Positions 1 to 6,812 of a stretch of 11,545 bases of DNA are shown here, in pieces. The first letter of the stretch is position 1; the number at the start of each line of letters is the position of its first letter. Where the stretch lies: assembly GCA_027063755.1 (NCBI GenBank), contig JAMORD010000036.1:1-11545 (forward strand), given 5' to 3'. Source of the DNA: a bacterium (GTDB taxonomy: Bacteria > Coprothermobacterota > Coprothermobacteria > Coprothermobacterales > JAADFF01). Under the pieces are notes generated by a model that was not told the DNA's origin, ran no database searches, and saw only the letters and a list, made by a program, of their open reading frames with translations. The translations under genes were made by a program, and so were the position numbers.

Positions 1-6
1 ATTATA

Positions 7-1074
7 TCAGAGCCTAAATATCTTATCCAAAGAGGATAAAACTATGACTCCGTCATCTGTCATCATAACATCATCTTCTATTCTCACCCCAAATTCCCCC
101 GGTAGATAAACACCAGGTTCAATAGTGAAGATAATGTTTCTATCTATAACCTCTTCAGACATATAAGACACACGGGGCATCTCGTGAATCTCTACACCAA
201 TACCATGACCCAGTGAATGAGTAAAATATTCCGCAAGCCCTTTTTCTTTAAGATAGTTCCTTGCCAATGCATCTATTTCCCTGGCAGTCATACAACATCT
301 TGCCTCACGAATGGCCGTCTCCTGAGCCTCTTTAACAGCCTGTAAGGTAAATTCTGCTTTTTCCGATATCTTTCCAACTGCTACCATGCGGGTAAGATCA
401 GAAACATACCCCTTGTAAAACGCTCCCCAATCTATAACAATCAGTTCGCCCTCTTTTATTTTTTTATCTGATGCAACCCCGTGCGGAAGAGCCCCTCTAT
501 AGCCTGAAGCTACAATAATATCAAAACTCTCTTTATCTGCTCCCAACCGTCTCATATGATAACAAAGCTCTGAGGCAACTTCCCTTTCAGTTACCCCCGG
601 CTTTATTATTTCCAGTGTCTTTAAAAAGGCCTGTTGTGCAATATCTATAGCCTTTTCTATTAGAGATCTCTCATATTCATCTTTTACCATGCGCATTTTA
701 TAGAGATATTCATCTGCAGCTGGAAATTTTTTAATATGGGAGGCTACTTCTCTCAATTTTCCCATGAATTTTACAGTTATGATATTGTCTTCTATCCATA
801 ACGTATAAACATCTTCCAAATATTTAGGTAGTTCCTCCCATATTTTGCTAAATAGAATAACCTCCACACCATCCCATACCTCGTCAGTAGCTTGAGTGGT
901 ATAACGCCCATCAACCAACAACTTAACAGAGTCTTTCGTAATAAGAAGATATCCTTCACCACCTGTAAAACCTGTCAGATAGTATAAATGATGAGGTGTT
1001 GTGGTTAAATATGCCTCTCCCTCTGCAAGATTAAGCCTTTGTCTAAGAGTTTCAACCCTCTCCCTCACAAGCAT
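7..1074 (-). CDS. M24 family Xaa-Pro peptidase (aminopeptidase P / prolidase-like)
   Basis: A cytoplasmic metallopeptidase of the pita-bread fold, expected to release the N-terminal residue before proline or to split X-Pro dipeptides. Residues ~1-125 form the creatinase-type N-terminal domain and ~135-350 the catalytic domain. The full dinuclear metal set is visible: D215 (IDWGAF), D226 (SDLTR), H290 (SLGHGIG), E319 (TIEPGVY) and E333 (RIEDD). The substrate-site H198 (ALPHG) is also present. The length of 355 residues is normal for the short bacterial form. There is no signal peptide. It starts 3 bases after the stop of the 99-residue pilus gene, so it is probably the last cistron seen here. 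The start is uncertain. The ATG at 1074 has AAGGAA 8 bases upstream, but the GTG two codons later (1068) has GAGGG at a good 6-base spacing. Family motifs do not decide between aminopeptidase P and prolidase. A role in pilus biogenesis is not implied. Confidence 0.95.
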   Translation of the reverse strand: MLVRERVETLRQRLNLAEGEAYLTTTPHHLYYLTGFTGGEGYLLITKDSVKLLVDGRYTTQATDEVWDGVEVILFSKIWEELPKYLEDVYTLWIEDNIITVKFMGKLREVASHIKKFPAADEYLYKMRMVKDEYERSLIEKAIDIAQQAFLKTLEIIKPGVTEREVASELCYHMRRLGADKESFDIIVASGYRGALPHGVASDKKIKEGELIVIDWGAFYKGYVSDLTRMVAVGKISEKAEFTLQAVKEAQETAIREARCCMTAREIDALARNYLKEKGLAEYFTHSLGHGIGVEIHEMPRVSYMSEEVIDRNIIFTIEPGVYLPGEFGVRIEDDVMMTDDGVIVLSSLDKIFRL

Positions 1075-1077
1075 CCC

Positions 1078-1377
1078 TCACTTTCCTTGAAATGGATCTT
1101 TTACGCCCACATCATTGGGATTTTGCTCTTTTACTTGTATATAATAACGCTGTGATACAACATTTTCTATTTCCTTTATCTTATCTTCTGGTATCTGAAG
1201 CTTTTCAATAGCATACTGCTTCTGCAAAACTTTTATCTGGGCATCTGGAGTTTTGTATTTACTAACCATGCGAAGAATATAGGAATTATAACCACCTGTA
1301 AAAATGATAGCAGCAGAAAATGCCAAACTAACAATCGTTAATACTATTAATGTGAGTATCCATCCTTTCTCTGTCAT
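1078..1377 (-). CDS. small bitopic pilus-cluster protein, PilP-like N-terminal part (hypothetical)
   Basis: A 99-residue protein with no firm family assignment. It has a short basic N-terminus, one hydrophobic helix at ~7-28, then a mainly charged, helix-prone stretch (~38-75) that would lie outside the membrane. Its tail ends GVKDPFQGK. It directly follows pilO with a 4-base ATGA overlap, the place pilP holds in many pilMNOPQ operons. In PilP the membrane-proximal region carries a (R)DPF-type motif before the beta domain that contacts the PilQ secretin. Here the protein stops three residues after DPF (94-96), so the secretin-binding domain is absent. My inference is a minimal PilP-like partner of PilN and PilO in a bacterium whose pilus needs no secretin. 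It could equally be an unrelated minor component. The SD is encoded in the tail of pilO. Confidence 0.8.
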   Translation of the reverse strand: MTEKGWILTLIVLTIVSLAFSAAIIFTGGYNSYILRMVSKYKTPDAQIKVLQKQYAIEKLQIPEDKIKEIENVVSQRYYIQVKEQNPNDVGVKDPFQGK

Positions 1378-1952
1378 TTCTCCTCACCCCCCATAATCAC
1401 AACAGGAAACTGCATATTGAACGACAGGGTATATGGATAATCGTCGCCTTCGGAATATTTTATGTTGACATTTGACAAAATAATCATCTTATCGGCATTC
1501 TCAATTCGTTTAAGCATGTTTATAACCCCATCGTATGTCTTTGGACCTTTTACCCCATCAACACTGACAGACACTATTCCCCACATAGGATTGTTTTTAT
1601 CAACAGCAATATTACCCACTCTCACACTCTTAAATTCAGAGGCACCAACATTCTCCATAAGAGCTTTGACATATTTAAAGAGAAAAGAATTAACCTCATA
1701 AGTAGGTTTACTTCCATCAATAAAAAGTATTGCCGCCCTATCTACTATTTCTTCTAATTTGTCTACCTCCTGTGTCAATTTTTTTTCATCTATCTGACTA
1801 ATAAGTCTATTCTTCTCAGTAAGGACATCAACAGTAGTCATGTTGGTACGATAAGTTTCAAACTCCGAAGACATATATTTATAAAGCACAAAAATAGCCA
1901 CTATAAGTAACAAGATAGACACAACATGTTTATTTTCTTCAAACCATCTCAT
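1374..1952 (-). CDS. pilO: PilO-like type IV pilus alignment protein
   Basis: A bitopic inner-membrane protein expected to pair with PilN and link the PilM ring to the outer parts of the pilus machine. Residues 1-8 are cytoplasmic, ~9-26 form the membrane helix, ~40-75 are a charged heptad-like coiled coil, and ~80-190 look like the compact alpha/beta ferredoxin-like domain of PilO, with alternating strands and helices (for example around 107-130 and 168-187). The length of 192 residues is typical. Sequence similarity within this family is low, so the call rests on architecture plus position after pilM and pilN. It overlaps pilN by ATGA (1949-1952), with AAGGTGAGGG at 1956-1965 as its SD. Its own C-terminal GGEEK carries the SD for the next gene. 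Confidence 0.85.
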   Translation of the reverse strand: MRWFEENKHVVSILLLIVAIFVLYKYMSSEFETYRTNMTTVDVLTEKNRLISQIDEKKLTQEVDKLEEIVDRAAILFIDGSKPTYEVNSFLFKYVKALMENVGASEFKSVRVGNIAVDKNNPMWGIVSVSVDGVKGPKTYDGVINMLKRIENADKMIILSNVNIKYSEGDDYPYTLSFNMQFPVVIMGGEEK

Positions 1953-2578
1953 TTACCCTCACCTTCTTTCACATCTTGTTTCCAGCCAAGAACAAGATTA
2001 ACACTATAGGTCCATTTATCTTCCTGAGCTTTGGAAATTGAATTAACATTAATGGGGGTCACCTTGACATCCTTCACATACAAATATGGCGATGAGGCAA
2101 ATGCGTCAATAAGCTGAGGAGCATCTAAATAGCTATCGGATACTATCTTCAAAGACAGCATAACACTATCTCCATTAACTCCAAGATTCATACCTCCTTG
2201 AACAGTAGAACCTTTAGGTAAACGTTTTCTTATCTCTTGAAGTACGATAGAAATCTTGGGTTGCATATTAATAAGATTGTAAGCATTATCAATAAACTTC
2301 ATAATATTGTTTTTTTGCTTGATAACTTGATGAAATCTCGCCTCTTTAGCTTTTAACGAAGCATAAGTACTATTTAACGAATTGACTTTCTTGGAAAGCG
2401 AGCTATTAATAGTCTTCATTGTTATAATTGGCGCAGCTGTCATAATAGCAATAAGAATCACAGATACCCAAAATGTCGTCCAGCTAATACCAACTTGCCT
2501 CTTAATAAACTTTGGACCATCTAATAAATTGAGACGAATAACAGTAAAAGTCACTTTTCCTTTATTCTTCGCACTCAT
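1949..2578 (-). CDS. pilN: PilN-like type IV pilus alignment protein
   Basis: A bitopic inner-membrane partner of PilM and PilO. The cytoplasmic N-terminus holds RLNLLD at residues 15-20. This matches the conserved (I)NLLP-type peptide that docks into the groove of PilM in known complexes, here with Asp in place of the usual Pro. One membrane helix follows at ~33-54, then a coiled coil at ~58-100, then an alpha/beta domain to ~200. The length of 209 residues is normal. Its start overlaps the pilM stop by ATGA (2575-2578). The SD, AGGAGGAGGGG (2586-2596), lies within the codons for the glycine-rich PilM tail, 7 bases before the ATG. The motif, topology and position between pilM and pilO together make the assignment firm despite the low sequence conservation of the family. 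Confidence 0.9.
   Translation of the reverse strand: MSAKNKGKVTFTVIRLNLLDGPKFIKRQVGISWTTFWVSVILIAIMTAAPIITMKTINSSLSKKVNSLNSTYASLKAKEARFHQVIKQKNNIMKFIDNAYNLINMQPKISIVLQEIRKRLPKGSTVQGGMNLGVNGDSVMLSLKIVSDSYLDAPQLIDAFASSPYLYVKDVKVTPINVNSISKAQEDKWTYSVNLVLGWKQDVKEGEGK
1956..1965 (-). promoter_or_regulatory. ribosome binding site of pilO inside the pilN tail
   Basis: AAGGTGAGGG on the minus strand, ending 3 bases before the pilO ATG, with AAGGTGA as the better-spaced core. The same bases encode the EGEG of the PilN tail. Confidence 0.7.
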
Positions 2579-3678
2579 CTAAGATCCCCTCCTCCTGCTA
2601 AGCCAGGCAACATATCCACATATTCCCATAAGGCAAGCCCGAATGCCGTTGATACAAGTGGGGATATTTCATACAAAACATCTGAATGGAGTTTTTCTAC
2701 ATCCAGTGGTTCAAGATAAGATAACGTCCTATTCTTCGTAATGGGAAAACCAAGTTCTTCAGAAAGCAATGTATCAAAGCCCTTGAGCAAAGCTCCACCA
2801 CCGGAAATAATCCCAGAAAATTTTCCGCTACTGGAAGAAATATTAGATTGATAATATGCTATAACCCTATGTATTTCTCTTATAAGACTTTTCATGGCAC
2901 CGGCTATAATATTCCTCAACTGTTGGTTCTCTTCCTCCTCTAAAATATTTCGTTGGTTTAGGAGATACTCTGCTTCCCTTTCACTGATACCTTTAAACTC
3001 ACTTACCTGTCTAACAAACATACTAGCCCCCATGTCAATAAGTCGGGTATAGTTCAAAGTTCCACCCTCAAAGAAACTAATAGTAGTTGTTTTACTACTA
3101 ATATTAAGCAGAACGTAGGTTATATCTATATCATCTTCATTGGTAAGCAGATATAATGTTCTTGCTTCAGCAAGCAGCTCTGCATCGGCCGCAATAACAT
3201 TAAGACCTAATGACTTAAAAACTTCAATATAAGGATCAACATGCTCCTTCTTGACAGCGGCAAAAATAACATCATAAACATTACCCTTCTCTGACATACG
3301 AGTGCCCAGCACTTGAAAATCAAAATACAACTTCTCAACAGGTGTTGAGAGTTCTGCCTGAATATCATCCCGAATAAATTCAAACATTATCTGCTTCTTC
3401 TTTGATATGTTGGCAGGGACCTGAATAATCTTTATTATTGTCTGCTCACCAGGAACTCCAATAACAATATTTTTCCCTTGAAAAACATAAGCATCCAGAA
3501 TCTGAGAAATTGCCCGCTTAAATACCTCTGGATTAACCAAAAGACCATTGGCTATAGAACCTTTTGGTACAGGGAAATGTGCAACCTCTGACACATACAG
3601 TTTTTTCCCTTTTCTTGCAAGTTCTACAGCCTTGATAAAGTGATCACCAAGGTCAAATCCAATAACACTCGCTCTCAT
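2575..3678 (-). CDS. pilM: PilM, actin-like cytoplasmic type IV pilus protein
   Basis: A cytoplasmic protein of the actin/FtsA fold that binds the N-terminal peptide of PilN and connects the alignment complex to the motor. Phosphate-1-like GFDLGDHFIK lies at residues 7-16, and the adenosine-type glycine motif ISGGGALLKG at 291-300. The region at 190-202 (LLNISSKTTT) corresponds to phosphate-2, where most relatives carry DIG; here N192 takes the place of the aspartate. The length of 367 residues fits the family. It is the first gene of the coupled pilM-N-O-99aa block and starts 14 bases after pilD. The SD, TAAAGGGGGG at 3686-3695, includes the pilD stop codon and sits 7 bases before the ATG. 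No membrane segment or signal is present. The D-to-N change may affect nucleotide binding or turnover. Confidence 0.95.
   Translation of the reverse strand: MRASVIGFDLGDHFIKAVELARKGKKLYVSEVAHFPVPKGSIANGLLVNPEVFKRAISQILDAYVFQGKNIVIGVPGEQTIIKIIQVPANISKKKQIMFEFIRDDIQAELSTPVEKLYFDFQVLGTRMSEKGNVYDVIFAAVKKEHVDPYIEVFKSLGLNVIAADAELLAEARTLYLLTNEDDIDITYVLLNISSKTTTISFFEGGTLNYTRLIDMGASMFVRQVSEFKGISEREAEYLLNQRNILEEEENQQLRNIIAGAMKSLIREIHRVIAYYQSNISSSSGKFSGIISGGGALLKGFDTLLSEELGFPITKNRTLSYLEPLDVEKLHSDVLYEISPLVSTAFGLALWEYVDMLPGLAGGGDLR
2586..2596 (-). promoter_or_regulatory. ribosome binding site of pilN inside the pilM tail
   Basis: AGGAGGAGGGG on the minus strand, 7 bases before the pilN ATG. These bases also encode the glycines of the PilM C-terminal AGGGDLR, so the tail sequence is probably constrained by the SD. 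Confidence 0.75.
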
Positions 3679-3685
3679 ACATTAG

Positions 3686-3695
3686 CCCCCCTTTA
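3686..3695 (-). promoter_or_regulatory. stop-embedded ribosome binding site of pilM
   Basis: TAAAGGGGGG on the minus strand. The TAA is the pilD stop, and the run of six G ends 7 bases before the pilM ATG. It is identical to the pilT signal. Confidence 0.75.
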
Positions 3696-4484
3696 TATAA
3701 AAAACAAACGTCTATACCACAAGATAATAGGTATACCATAAAACCAAGATAAGATAGCTCCCAAGAGCATAAAAGGTCCAAACGGAACAACATGCTTAGT
3801 TTCACCTTTCGTAAATTTAGAAATTAGCATAAAAATAACTCCGACTATTGCTCCCAAACCAAATGCGATAAAAAACCAAGGAACAATTTTCGGGAAACCC
3901 AAAAACCATCCAATAATAGGAGAAAGCTTTACATCTCCTTCTCCCATACCATCAGGGACGAGATAGTAAATAATTAGGAAAAACACCAAAAGTACCACAG
4001 CCCCTATTAAGCGATTTCTTAAGTCAATAAAAGTTTCCCATTTCATAACAAGAGCAAAAACGCTCCATACTATTTCAAAGATAGCCATAGGAAGTAGGAT
4101 TTTATTGGGTAAAATGTAAAGTTGCATATCTATAACACTCAGTGCTATAGCAAAATAACCAAATACAAGTACCTCTACAAACGCATCAATATTACCGGGA
4201 AATAGCATAATAAAGACAAGAACTGTCCATACCCCTGTTATAAATTCAATAACAGGATACAAAGGAGAAATACTTTTACCACAATAACGACACTTCCCCT
4301 TAAGTATAAGATAACTAACAATTGGAATCATGTCATACCACGCCAACTTATGACCGCAATGTGGACATCTACTGGGCGGAAACACAATACTTTCCCCACG
4401 TGGAACACGATATATCACAACATTAAGAAAACTACCTATTGACGCTCCTATTGCAAACACTATAAACAAGATTAAATAATACAA
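3693..4484 (-). CDS. pilD: PilD prepilin peptidase (A24A aspartic protease)
   Basis: A polytopic membrane protease that cleaves the leader peptide of type IV prepilins and usually N-methylates the new first residue. The N-terminal domain has GSFLNVVIYR (17-26), typical of bifunctional enzymes, and two CxxC pairs, C40/C43 and C65/C68, that form the zinc site. The catalytic aspartates are D119 (IDMQ) and D184 in GMGEGDVKL. The VPFGPF signature is at 233-238. About eight hydrophobic helices span the protein, and 263 residues is normal. The start is a TTG (4484-4482), chosen because the SD TAAGGAGGG (4492-4500) is 7 bases away; the ATG at 4489 is out of frame. It lies 13 bases after pilC, and the SD uses the pilC stop. 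Its prepilin substrates are not encoded in this window. Confidence 0.96.
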   Translation of the reverse strand: MYYLILFIVFAIGASIGSFLNVVIYRVPRGESIVFPPSRCPHCGHKLAWYDMIPIVSYLILKGKCRYCGKSISPLYPVIEFITGVWTVLVFIMLFPGNIDAFVEVLVFGYFAIALSVIDMQLYILPNKILLPMAIFEIVWSVFALVMKWETFIDLRNRLIGAVVLLVFFLIIYYLVPDGMGEGDVKLSPIIGWFLGFPKIVPWFFIAFGLGAIVGVIFMLISKFTKGETKHVVPFGPFMLLGAILSWFYGIPIILWYRRLFFI

Positions 4485-4491
4485 GACATGT

Positions 4492-4500
4492 CCCTCCTTA
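4492..4500 (-). promoter_or_regulatory. stop-embedded ribosome binding site deciding the TTG start of pilD
   Basis: TAAGGAGGG on the minus strand, where TAA is the pilC stop. It is spaced 7 bases from the TTG at 4484. The closer ATG at 4489 is out of frame, so this SD supports TTG as the true pilD start. Confidence 0.8.
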
Positions 4501-5721
4501 CAAGTTCATCTCTCCAACCATACTAAATATTGGCAAATAGATAGAGATAATGGCCGTACCAACCATAAGTGCTAAAACAAGCACGGTAATCGGTTCCATT
4601 GCAGAGGCCAAAGCCTCTACAGCAGCATCAACTTCTTCTTCATAATACGCTGCCATTTTCTCAAGCATTTTATCAAGAGCACCTGACGTTTCTCCAATCC
4701 TCACCATGTTAATAAACATAGGTGGGAATAAATCAGGATACTGGGCCATCGCAGCAGATATACGACTACCCCCCTTAACCTTGGAAATAATATCGGCAAT
4801 AGCATCTTCGTAAACCTTGTTTCCCATAACATCTTTAAGATTATCAAGTGCCTCTGTTGGGGAAATACCACTTCTCACCATAGTTGCAAAGTTAGATGCA
4901 AACTGAGCAAGAATGGATGTACGAGTAAGTCTACCGAATAGAGGCATTTTCAGTTTTAATCTATGCCACCCCTTACCTCCCAATCTGAAGCCTAACATAC
5001 CAAAATAGTTAAAGATAAAGATAAGGACAAGGACCCCCAGCATCCATGGCCAGTATTTGATAATAAATCTTGCTAGACCTATCATAAATGTTGTAAGTGC
5101 GGGCATCTTTTTTATACCAAAATCTTTAAACATCTGCTCAAACTTTGGAATGATGAAAATTACTATACCAAGAAATATCGCCAAGGAGATGGTTAAAACA
5201 ACCATAGGATATGTCATAGCACTCTTTATTTTCCTTCTTATGGCCATATTCTTCTCAAGAAGCGTGGCTACATCATTTAGTGCCTTCTCCAAATGGCCCG
5301 TTACCTGAGCAGCTTTAATGATATTAGGATACATAGGAGGAAAAACTCCAGAATACATCGCAAGGGCATCACCAAATGTTGTATCACCTCGTCTAACCAT
5401 ATTAGCAATCTCAGTAAACACCTGCTTCAAGTATGGATCCTGTATCTGTTGAGCAACAATATCCAGCGACTCCACAAGTTGCATACCCGATTCTATCATA
5501 GTAGCCAGCTGTCTCGTTGCAAGGGTCAAGGATTTAAGAGAAACCTTTTTCCTAAAAACCTTACCAGAAGAAGAAGCCGGGGTTGTTTCTTTCAGAGATA
5601 ATACCTGCGTTATTCCCATATCCATGAGTTTTTCTAATGCCACCCTACGAGAAGGTGCTTCTACAACACCCTTAACCGTGCTAAATGTACCTTTTTTAGC
5701 AACATACTTGTAATATGGCAT
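4498..5721 (-). CDS. pilC: PilC inner-membrane platform protein (T2SF family)
   Basis: The polytopic platform protein of the type IV pilus, through which the ATPases PilB and PilT are thought to drive pilin insertion and removal. A short N-terminal segment (~1-50, with the usual YKY and GITQV elements) precedes two homologous T2SF domains at ~66-190 and ~269-391. Each carries a FPPM motif (127-130 and 332-335), and the second also has GETSG (343-347) and MEPI. Predicted membrane helices lie near 172-193, 222-243 and 376-398. The length of 407 residues is exactly the family norm. It sits 14 bases after pilT, and its SD (TAAGGAG, 5732-5738) includes the pilT stop, about 10 bases before the ATG. 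A GspF protein of a type II secretion system would look similar, but the neighbouring pilT and pilM-O favour the pilus role. Confidence 0.96.
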   Translation of the reverse strand: MPYYKYVAKKGTFSTVKGVVEAPSRRVALEKLMDMGITQVLSLKETTPASSSGKVFRKKVSLKSLTLATRQLATMIESGMQLVESLDIVAQQIQDPYLKQVFTEIANMVRRGDTTFGDALAMYSGVFPPMYPNIIKAAQVTGHLEKALNDVATLLEKNMAIRRKIKSAMTYPMVVLTISLAIFLGIVIFIIPKFEQMFKDFGIKKMPALTTFMIGLARFIIKYWPWMLGVLVLIFIFNYFGMLGFRLGGKGWHRLKLKMPLFGRLTRTSILAQFASNFATMVRSGISPTEALDNLKDVMGNKVYEDAIADIISKVKGGSRISAAMAQYPDLFPPMFINMVRIGETSGALDKMLEKMAAYYEEEVDAAVEALASAMEPITVLVLALMVGTAIISIYLPIFSMVGEMNL

Positions 5722-5731
5722 GAATCATCAT

Positions 5732-5738
5732 CTCCTTA
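5732..5738 (-). promoter_or_regulatory. stop-embedded ribosome binding site of pilC
   Basis: TAAGGAG on the minus strand. The TAA is the pilT stop and AGGAG the SD, about 10 bases before the pilC ATG. Two ATG triplets between SD and start are out of frame. Confidence 0.75.
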
Positions 5739-6797
5739 CATGCCAAGATATCGGTTAAAATCATTAAGAGAATGTACATAGTGAAGGGCTTCATCGTAGT
5801 CCACAAGCCCTCGCTTAACAAGCATGGCAAGGGCTTTATCCATAGGCTGCATTCCCTCAGCTGCTCCCATCTGAATATGACTAAGAATCTGATGGGTCTT
5901 ACCCTCTCTAATAAGGGCTCTTATAGCAGAATTGGCTATCATTATCTCAGCTGCAAGAACTCTTCCTCTACCATCTGCCCGTTTTAAAAGTCTTTGCGAG
6001 ATAACAGCCAGTAGCACAGATGCAAGCTGTATCCTTACTTGAGGTTGTTGATGTGGGGGAAATACATCAACAATTCTATCTATTGTCTGAGCAGCAGAAT
6101 TTGTATGAACTGTTGCAAACACTAGATGCCCCGTTTCGGCCAGTGTAAGAACTGTTTGAATCGTTTCTAAATCCCTCATCTCACCAACCATAACAACATC
6201 TGGATCCTCACGAAGAGCTGCACGAAGAGCATTAGCAAAACTCAAGGTGTCTGCACCAACCTCTCGCTGGTTAACCATTGACTTACCATGTCTAAAAACA
6301 TATTCAATAGGATCCTCAATGGTCAATATATGGTATGGATAAGTGATATTAATCTGCTGAATCATAGAAGCCAGTGTAGTAGACTTACCTGAACCCGTAG
6401 GTCCCGTAACAAGAATAAGTCCTTGCCTCTTATGGATAAGGTCTTTGACAACCTCTGGAAGCCCTAAATCGTCTATATGAGGAACTTCAAATGGTATACG
6501 GCGCAGTGCCGCTGCTACTGTAGCCCTCTGTCTATATGCATTAACTCTATAACGACCGAGCCCTGGTATACCAAACGAGAAATCTATTTCACCCTGAGAT
6601 TCAAATTTTTGAATTTGAACTTCATTCATAATCTGGTATACAATATCTCTCGTATCTTCCGGCGTTAGTTTATCATCTCCATATGTGACAAGCTCACCAT
6701 TGACACGATACACGGGAGCTCTACCAACAGTAATGTGTAGATCGGAAGCCCCCAAATCTTGCATTTCCCTTAATAAATCAACAATATCATATTTCAT
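5736..6797 (-). CDS. pilT: PilT pilus retraction ATPase
   Basis: A cytoplasmic hexameric secretion-type ATPase that depolymerises the pilus and powers twitching motility. An N-terminal PAS-like domain (~1-100) is followed by the RecA-like core. Visible motifs are Walker A GPTGSGKST (132-140), the Asp box TIEDPIEY (159-166), Walker B DPDVVMVGEMRD (198-209) with catalytic E206, and the His box TGHLVFATVHTN (222-233). The C-terminal AIRALIRE (291-298) closely matches the AIRNLIRE retraction signature of PilT, which argues against PilU or an extension ATPase. The length of 353 residues is typical. It follows pilB after 12 bases, with the pilB stop inside its SD (TAAAGGGGGG, 6803-6812). There is only one retraction ATPase gene in the cluster. 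Confidence 0.97.
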   Translation of the reverse strand: MKYDIVDLLREMQDLGASDLHITVGRAPVYRVNGELVTYGDDKLTPEDTRDIVYQIMNEVQIQKFESQGEIDFSFGIPGLGRYRVNAYRQRATVAAALRRIPFEVPHIDDLGLPEVVKDLIHKRQGLILVTGPTGSGKSTTLASMIQQINITYPYHILTIEDPIEYVFRHGKSMVNQREVGADTLSFANALRAALREDPDVVMVGEMRDLETIQTVLTLAETGHLVFATVHTNSAAQTIDRIVDVFPPHQQPQVRIQLASVLLAVISQRLLKRADGRGRVLAAEIMIANSAIRALIREGKTHQILSHIQMGAAEGMQPMDKALAMLVKRGLVDYDEALHYVHSLNDFNRYLGM

Positions 6798-6802
6798 AGT
6801 AT

Positions 6803-6812
6803 CCCCCCTTTA
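6803..6812 (-). promoter_or_regulatory. stop-embedded ribosome binding site of pilT
   Basis: TAAAGGGGGG on the minus strand. The TAA is the pilB stop and the purine run is the pilT SD, 5 bases before the ATG. The identical decamer recurs before pilM, which suggests termination-reinitiation coupling. Confidence 0.75.

Noticed and set aside
445-475. T-rich run resembling a terminator tail
   Set aside because: It lies inside the Xaa-Pro peptidase, encodes a KKIKEG stretch and has no adjoining GC-rich hairpin.
1462-1701. Plus-strand open frame of 79 codons
   Set aside because: It is antisense to pilO, has no good SD, and its product has no coherent features.
4487-4489. ATG upstream of pilD
   Set aside because: It is out of frame with the prepilin peptidase; the SD spacing and frame support the TTG at 4484.
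5293-5601. Plus-strand open frame of 102 codons
   Set aside because: It is antisense to well-conserved pilC coding sequence, and its basic, low-complexity product matches nothing known.
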